From Thermococcus sp. M39 (GTDB taxonomy: Archaea; Methanobacteriota_B; Thermococci; Thermococcales; Thermococcaceae): DNA of 64,000 nucleotides. Numbering within the stretch: the first letter of the stretch is position 1; every line of letters begins with the position of its first letter. Of this stretch, positions 59,607 to 64,000 are shown one piece after another. The translations under genes and the position numbers were made by a program. The DNA lies in NCBI RefSeq assembly GCF_012027325.1, contig NZ_SNUG01000003.1, forward strand, positions 310,001 to 374,000, given 5' to 3'. Under the pieces are notes generated by a model, which was not told where the DNA came from, made no database searches, and was given only the letters and a program-made list of their open reading frames with translations.

Positions 59607-60624
59607 AGTTTCAGAACTTGAATTTCACCCATTAGATGGAGTCCCGGTAATTACTCCAAGAATGTTTATCATCAAACGGTATCGTACCCAAAAAGAGGAG
59701 AGCACTCCCTACAAGTACCTATTTTATCCCGCCACCATTACTGATGAAGTGGCAGAAAGCTTTAAAGAAATCCTATCTACTTACATTGATTCCATTTCAA
59801 AGCTAGAAACAGAGAGTATTCCAGTGTATCACCCAGATTTGGAAGAATTTCCTTGCTATGTTGAATTAACTTCAGATAGTTTTCCATACTGGTCACATTT
59901 TGTCAATGTCCTGAAGTTGGACTATGAGACAAGAGCTCCCAAGAATATTGAGAGTAATCTCTGGGGGTATCTGTTTTATCTACGTGCTCCATACTACGCA
60001 ATAGGGTATGCGAAGAGATTATCAAAAACCAAAATTGTCAAGAAGAAACGTTTTTTAAAAGGTGGCCTTGTTGATAGAAATATCGTCTTTAATGCAGTCG
60101 AAGAAATTGATGGAATAGAATTTGATGACTCTGTAGACTTTTTATTTGTTGTAGAGTTTAACAAGGGCAATCCCAATCAAGTAGAATCTTCATGGGGGAT
60201 AATTTGGAGCAAGAACGGTTTTGAGTCCATGTTAGATGTCTATGAGCATCAAAAGCAAAAAGCTTTGGAGGTTTTAAACCGGTGTCGCACCCTTCCATCT
60301 ATTCTCTTTGACGACGACCTTGAGAGATTTAAAGAAGTTGTAGAATCCAACAGACAGCTTCACAGGATGCTATTAAACCCCGTAACTGAAAAATACATGA
60401 ATGAGGTTAAACTGGAGGACTTTAAACAGGTAAAAGAAAAGTTTGGTGATGAGGTCTCATTTGACGTCGATGAAGAGCAGGGAAAAGTGGTACTCCCCGC
60501 TCCAGATTCTAATAGGGAGTATCTAAAGGCTATTCGGGAGATTTTAAGCGTGCTTGGTGCTCGTTTCACAAAAACTCTTAACGATGACCATATTTTAAGA
60601 GGAAAACCGGAGGAACTGAGATGA
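59557..60624 (+). CDS. kwaB: KwaB-like (DUF4868) anti-phage protein
   Basis: 355 residues. The C-terminal two-thirds resembles DUF4868: YAIGYAKRLSKTKIVKKKRF, then DSVDFLFVVEF, IIWSKNGFESMLDVYEHQKQ, ALEVLNRCRTLPSILFDDDL, then IREILSVLGARFTKTLNDDH and ILRG. In Kiwa, KwaB binds DNA and blocks late phage replication and transcription. The N-terminal 130 residues are less conserved. ATG 59557 lies inside the preceding gene behind GGGGAGGCGTGA, and its stop overlaps the next ATG (ATGA), so three genes are translationally linked. A Kiwa operon in a hyperthermophilic archaeon would be notable. An alternative is an unrelated family with a similar end. Confidence 0.6.
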   Translation: MNQVTAEMVEKTPTRIKVSELEFHPLDGVPVITPRMFIIKRYRTQKEESTPYKYLFYPATITDEVAESFKEILSTYIDSISKLETESIPVYHPDLEEFPCYVELTSDSFPYWSHFVNVLKLDYETRAPKNIESNLWGYLFYLRAPYYAIGYAKRLSKTKIVKKKRFLKGGLVDRNIVFNAVEEIDGIEFDDSVDFLFVVEFNKGNPNQVESSWGIIWSKNGFESMLDVYEHQKQKALEVLNRCRTLPSILFDDDLERFKEVVESNRQLHRMLLNPVTEKYMNEVKLEDFKQVKEKFGDEVSFDVDEEQGKVVLPAPDSNREYLKAIREILSVLGARFTKTLNDDHILRGKPEELR

Positions 60625-61622
60625 AAAAGGATAACAACATAAGCCTTAAACAGTTTGTCATGGACTTAAATAATGGATTAACACAAATAATTCAAAGGTT
60701 CCGTCAACCAAGGGAAAAAGACATTGTTGAACAATACATCAGCAAAATAAAACAGAGCTATGAAAACAAAAAACTTCGAATAAGCATGCCTTCAGGGGAA
60801 GAGTATCATCTAAAAATTAGAACTAAGTTTGTTCATGGAAATCCACGTGTAAAATTTAATCCTATCTCAGGTCCCTGTGGGAAAAAGGAAATAGAGTTAG
60901 GAGATATCCTTTTTGTCGTTAAATACCAGGATCCTTCTTTAGTACACTCTCAGGATCCTCTTCACCTCAAGCAGGCTAGAATGTCACTTTTGCAAGTTAA
61001 ATTGAATAAAGGAGGAAAATTAACACCACTCAAACGGTACCAGTTCAAAATTAAAGTCCCATCAGGGGTCTGGAAGATAGAGAGTCATCAACAGGAATTC
61101 ATGATTAATCCTTCTAGTTATCCATTTACATTCGGTGAAATCAAAAATCAAAAGATAAGCTCTAAGTCCAACTGGCTGTTTACTTATCTGTTAATAACCA
61201 ACAAGAAGATTCCTAGTCTAGCTGTAAGTCCTAGGTTAATAGAGGATTTACTGAAAAAGAAAGACTGTGAATATCACTCGCTTCCTTTAAGGTTTTTTAT
61301 TTCAGTGTTTAATTCCAAAGATCCGGCATTCTCTGGATTGATTTGGGAAAGCACCTTTGTGGGGGGAGGATATGCACTGTGGCTTTACAAATTTCTTAAG
61401 GAAGATAGTCTTGGAGGATACATAATAAATGATGGCAAAATCGTTAACCCCGAATTAAAAAATCTGTGGGATGCTATTTACAGATTTGCAAAATTCACCC
61501 CTGATCCTCCCGGGGAATTTGACGAATACACAGGGGAAGGTCCTTTTGGTGTCGTTGAGTTTACATTTGCCCCCTCTGAGGAGGTTATGAAACAATACAA
61601 AGAGTCCAGAGAGACTATGTGA
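60621..61622 (+). CDS. Unrecognised protein with nuclease-like E..D...QxK signature
   Basis: 333 residues; no named family is recognised. The segment KKEIELGDILFVVKY (E90, E92, D95) followed by ARMSLLQVKLNKGG (Q125-V-K127) looks like a PD-(D/E)XK variant in which the catalytic Glu is replaced by Gln, as seen in several restriction and repair nucleases. The next strands (PLKRYQFKIKVPSGVW) and a C-terminal helical half end with FGVVEFTFAPSEEVMKQY. It overlaps the KwaB-like gene by ATGA and shares its AT-rich composition, so it is a third member of that system. A nuclease or DNA-end sensor is the working guess. Confidence 0.6.
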   Translation: MKKDNNISLKQFVMDLNNGLTQIIQRFRQPREKDIVEQYISKIKQSYENKKLRISMPSGEEYHLKIRTKFVHGNPRVKFNPISGPCGKKEIELGDILFVVKYQDPSLVHSQDPLHLKQARMSLLQVKLNKGGKLTPLKRYQFKIKVPSGVWKIESHQQEFMINPSSYPFTFGEIKNQKISSKSNWLFTYLLITNKKIPSLAVSPRLIEDLLKKKDCEYHSLPLRFFISVFNSKDPAFSGLIWESTFVGGGYALWLYKFLKEDSLGGYIINDGKIVNPELKNLWDAIYRFAKFTPDPPGEFDEYTGEGPFGVVEFTFAPSEEVMKQYKESRETM

Positions 61623-61656
61623 TTCTCTCCTCTATTTTTCATGATTTTAGTTTAAC

Positions 61657-61686
61657 TAACAACCACTAACTTTTTATGGGTTGTTA
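61657..61686. promoter_or_regulatory. Inverted repeat at the AbiE operon promoter
   Basis: TAACAACC (61657-61664) and GGTTGTTA (61679-61686) form an 8-base inverted repeat 15 bases before the AbiEi ATG. AbiEi antitoxins are known to repress their own promoters by binding inverted repeats, so this is the probable autoregulatory operator. Confidence 0.6.
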
Positions 61687-61700
61687 GCTAAATTGAAAGT

Positions 61701-62324
61701 ATGAAGCCCGTCATTCAGCTACTCGTCTCGACATATGGAGGTAAGGTAATAACCCGCGAAGAACTTGAAAAACTTGCCTCCTACTTCAATGAGGACGTTG
61801 ATTATCTGGTGAACTATCTTATTCAATACGGTTACGTTATTCGTATCTTGCGGGGCATCTACTACGTGAAAACGCCGGTGGAGTTCTCAACCGGTGGTTC
61901 TCCTTCAATTTACAGGCTTCTCTCCCTTGGAATGAGTAAAATAACGAAGAACTGGTACTTCGGTCTCTTCACGGCCCTGATTCTCAACGGCCTTACCCAT
62001 GAAACCTACACGACGATCTTCATAATAAACGACAGACTCGCAAGACCAAGGCCTATCCAGGTGAATGGAACCCCAGTAAGGATAATCAGGAGCAGAAGGG
62101 ATATCTTCGACTTTGGGATAGTCACCAGAGACTCCCTCCGGTTTTCAGACCTAGAAAAGACGCTCCTTGACTTCTTCTACTTCGCCAACTATGGAACTTT
62201 GCCTAAGAGCTTGGCGTGGAGACTATGGAAGGAATATTATGGGATGGCAGACCCCACGAAACTCAAAGAGTATTCCAAAAAATATTCCCGTTCAATACAG
62301 AAGGTGATCGAAAATGTTGAATGA
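61701..62324 (+). CDS. abiEi: AbiEi-type antitoxin (type IV toxin-antitoxin system)
   Basis: 207 residues. An N-terminal winged helix (LVSTYGGKVITREELEKLAS, then YVIRILRGIYYVKTP) is followed by the COG5340-like domain (MSKITKNWYFGLFTALILNG, RIIRSRRDIFDFGIVTRDSL, RFSDLEKTLLDFFYFANYG). AbiEi represses the operon and counters the AbiEii toxin without forming a tight protein complex. The reading frame is intact. It overlaps abiEii by 11 bases. The winged helix matches decayed copies at 48175 and 53181. Confidence 0.85.
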   Translation: MKPVIQLLVSTYGGKVITREELEKLASYFNEDVDYLVNYLIQYGYVIRILRGIYYVKTPVEFSTGGSPSIYRLLSLGMSKITKNWYFGLFTALILNGLTHETYTTIFIINDRLARPRPIQVNGTPVRIIRSRRDIFDFGIVTRDSLRFSDLEKTLLDFFYFANYGTLPKSLAWRLWKEYYGMADPTKLKEYSKKYSRSIQKVIENVE

Positions 62325-63330
62325 TTCACTTCTAATAGAGATTCGCAGGAACGAACGGAGGGGCTTTGCAAACTTCGTTTCAAAGAAAACCGGAATAAAA
62401 TCCGTTGACCTCGTGGAATGGGATTACATAATCCACACGATTCTGAAAGAACTTGAGAAAGACCCGGCTTTCAGAGATAACTACGTCTTCAAGGGTGGAA
62501 CCTGCCTTGTGAAATGCCATCTCGGTTACTACCGCTTCAGCAGGGACTTGGACTTCGCGTATCGGCACACCGATGAGCTCAGGGAGATAAGCAGGAGCAA
62601 GCTCAAAAAATTTCTGAACGAAGAAACCGGTAGAATCGCGGAGATTTTGAGATGTGTGGCTAGGGATTTGGGCCTTGAATTTCAATACAGGAACCATAGT
62701 GACTTCAACAACCACAGGTATTTCAGTTTTCTCCTCGGTCCCGGCTGGTTCAGGGAGATAATACTCTACTCCCCTCTTGGGGAGAAGATAAAAATCGAGA
62801 TAAACTACGCTGAAAGATTGGCCTTCAAGCCAAAAACCCTAAAGGCAAACACCATCCTCTCTTGGAAGCGTGTTGAACTCACTTCAAGAGACTACGAAAA
62901 ATACATTGAGTTCCTCGGTAACTATTATCCCGTTCCCCTCGCGGCTTATTCTGACAGAGAGATTCTCGTGGAGAAGGTTAGAGCCCTCCTGACGAGGAAA
63001 GAGTTCAAACTCAGAGACCTCTATGACCTTTACAAGCTTCACCAGAGGGGTCTCAGGATATCACGTTACAGCAAAGAAATAGGAGGCAAAATCAAGGATT
63101 ATCTCAACTTGAGTTCCACCGCCTCTGAAAACCTGAAGAACTCGATAGAAGCCCTTAAGGAGAGAAGCTTTCTTAGCAACCTCGAACCCGAGATAGAAAG
63201 AGATATTGGACTCATCGTTGAGCCCTTCTCAAGGGAAGAGTTTTTGAACTTCGTTAGGGAGTTACGGTTAGAACTCTTGGACATTATTGAGGGGCTAGAG
63301 GACTTAGTCGGGGTGAAAACCGATGGCTGA
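62314..63330 (+). CDS. abiEii: AbiEii/AbiGii-type nucleotidyltransferase toxin
   Basis: 338 residues with the DNA-polymerase-beta-like toxin signature: FKGGTCLVKCHLGYYRFSRD then LDF at 59-81 (GG-T, then S76-R77-D78-L79-D80), YSPLGEKIKIEINYAERLAF near 150, and the C-terminal EKVRALLTRKEFKLRDLYDL near 210-229. Related toxins add nucleotides to tRNA ends or bind GTP and stop growth. All hallmark residues are present, so it is presumably active unless restrained by AbiEi. It overlaps the PLD-protein gene by 8 bases, tying the toxin to the rest of the island. Confidence 0.88.
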   Translation: MLNDSLLIEIRRNERRGFANFVSKKTGIKSVDLVEWDYIIHTILKELEKDPAFRDNYVFKGGTCLVKCHLGYYRFSRDLDFAYRHTDELREISRSKLKKFLNEETGRIAEILRCVARDLGLEFQYRNHSDFNNHRYFSFLLGPGWFREIILYSPLGEKIKIEINYAERLAFKPKTLKANTILSWKRVELTSRDYEKYIEFLGNYYPVPLAAYSDREILVEKVRALLTRKEFKLRDLYDLYKLHQRGLRISRYSKEIGGKIKDYLNLSSTASENLKNSIEALKERSFLSNLEPEIERDIGLIVEPFSREEFLNFVRELRLELLDIIEGLEDLVGVKTDG

Positions 63331-64000
63331 ATCGGCCATACACCTTCTCGACAAACACGGTCTCGTTGACAACAAACGGGTGATGTTGATAGATGTTCTC
63401 AGGGAGGTTTTGACCTCAGGAGACTACAACCAGATAGACGTTGCCGTGGGTTTCCTCTTCATAAGTGGCATGAAGGAGATTCAAAACGAGCTTGAGGAAT
63501 TCTTCTCGAACGGGGGCAAGATGAGAATTGTGATAGGTAACCAAACAAACAGGGAAACCTTCGAGCAGCTTAGTATGGTCTACCATTCCCTTGAGACCCT
63601 CAAGAAGATAAAACGCCGTGAGAAAAGTGTAGAAACGAACCTTGACCAACAGAGCGAGGACATCGAAAAGAACGCCAACTTCATGGAGCAAACCGAGGAG
63701 AACGAGAGGTTTCTGAGGAGGCTTATGGACTGGATTCAGAACGAGAAACTTGAGATTAGAATCTACATCAAGGAATTCATGCACGCTAAAGCGTATCTAT
63801 TCTACCCTTCAAGGCCGTCCGTAACCCGGATGGGGCTCGTGGGTTCAAGCAACTTTACGCTGGCAGGGTTCTCCGGCAACACCGAGCTGAACGCCATCGT
63901 GCAGTCAACCCACTTCGAGAGCCTGAAAAAGTGGTACGATGAGATTTGGGAGGAGGCCCTTCCATTTAACCCGAAGCTCCTAGAGATAATAGAAAATAGC
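63323..64000 (+). CDS. Phospholipase D-domain protein, N-terminal part (possibly a helicase)
   Basis: The first 226 residues are in the window. They form a PLD-like domain: QIDVAVGFLFISGMKEIQNE, GGKMRIVIGNQTNRE, then the HKD-type motif HAKAYLF at H154-A-K156 and GLVGSSNFTLAGF near 172, followed by WYDEIWEEA. Proteins with this beginning commonly continue into an SNF2/DEAD helicase and are found with large Eco57I-type methylases in archaeal restriction and DISARM-like systems. ATG 63323 overlaps the AbiEii stop. Whether a helicase follows cannot be seen. Confidence 0.75.
   Translation, partial: MAESAIHLLDKHGLVDNKRVMLIDVLREVLTSGDYNQIDVAVGFLFISGMKEIQNELEEFFSNGGKMRIVIGNQTNRETFEQLSMVYHSLETLKKIKRREKSVETNLDQQSEDIEKNANFMEQTEENERFLRRLMDWIQNEKLEIRIYIKEFMHAKAYLFYPSRPSVTRMGLVGSSNFTLAGFSGNTELNAIVQSTHFESLKKWYDEIWEEALPFNPKLLEIIENS

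Overview
The window comes from a hyperthermophilic euryarchaeon of the order Thermococcales, most likely a Thermococcus of moderate to low GC. Supporting evidence: a CGP-CTERM tail at position 1, Kae1, CDP-archaeol synthase, archaeal FBP aldolase/phosphatase, a tungsten GAPOR-type ferredoxin oxidoreductase beside triosephosphate isomerase, TGM-like (TATCAC-N5-GTGATA) sites, TrmB regulators, DUF835, and a tRNA-Trp whose intron carries a box C/D guide RNA. No rRNA operon, CRISPR array or intact insertion sequence is seen.

Layout. 1-3854: ADP-forming acyl-CoA synthetase alpha subunit, flavin reductase, Kae1 and a DUF835 membrane protein. 3885-9557: an AT-rich minus-strand restriction-modification cassette (Eco57I-type methylase plus two PD-(D/E)XK-like proteins) set into core genes. 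9727-19353: a long minus-strand run with NAD kinase, Trm112-like zinc ribbon, LPG_synthase_TM-family membrane protein, NSUN RNA methyltransferase, LEA14-like protein, a large CARDB-type surface protein and an RND (HAE3) exporter. A perfect palindrome at 19366-19389 separates this run from a divergent GbsR-like regulator. 19443-29618: small core genes, including lipid synthesis, MoaD/MoeB/MoaE sulfur transfer, an M48 peptidase, tiny membrane proteins, a SPASM protein without the radical-SAM cysteines, house-cleaning enzymes and Lrp regulators. 29625-30104: a candidate box C/D sRNA and tRNA-Trp. 30207-34519: gluconeogenic and glycolytic genes whose TGM-like sites are placed oppositely relative to the TATA box. 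34516-43072: a sugar ABC transporter with a TrmB regulator, two Gfo/Idh/MocA dehydrogenases and a GT-A glycosyltransferase; two near-identical motifs at the promoters probably tie these into one regulon. 43229-48034: TrmB regulator, 14-TM MFS exporter and a rifampicin-phosphotransferase-like enzyme, which looks like a drug-resistance cassette.

48100-64000 is accessory DNA. It begins with a decayed AbiEi gene and an intact SSV-type integrase that carries the 3' half of tRNA-Gln(UUG) as an internal attachment site. Plasmid-like genes, long gene-poor stretches and further decayed regulators follow. A defence island comes next: a large Eco57I-like methylase (55074-59021), a Kiwa-like kwaA/kwaB pair coupled to an unrecognised third gene with a nuclease-like D...QxK signature (59028-61622), an intact AbiEi/AbiEii toxin-antitoxin pair (61701-63330), and the start of a phospholipase-D-domain protein, perhaps a helicase (63323 to the window end). 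Base composition changes at nearly every junction, so the island is a mosaic. The Kiwa-like three-gene operon translationally joined to a methylase is the most novel item in the window.
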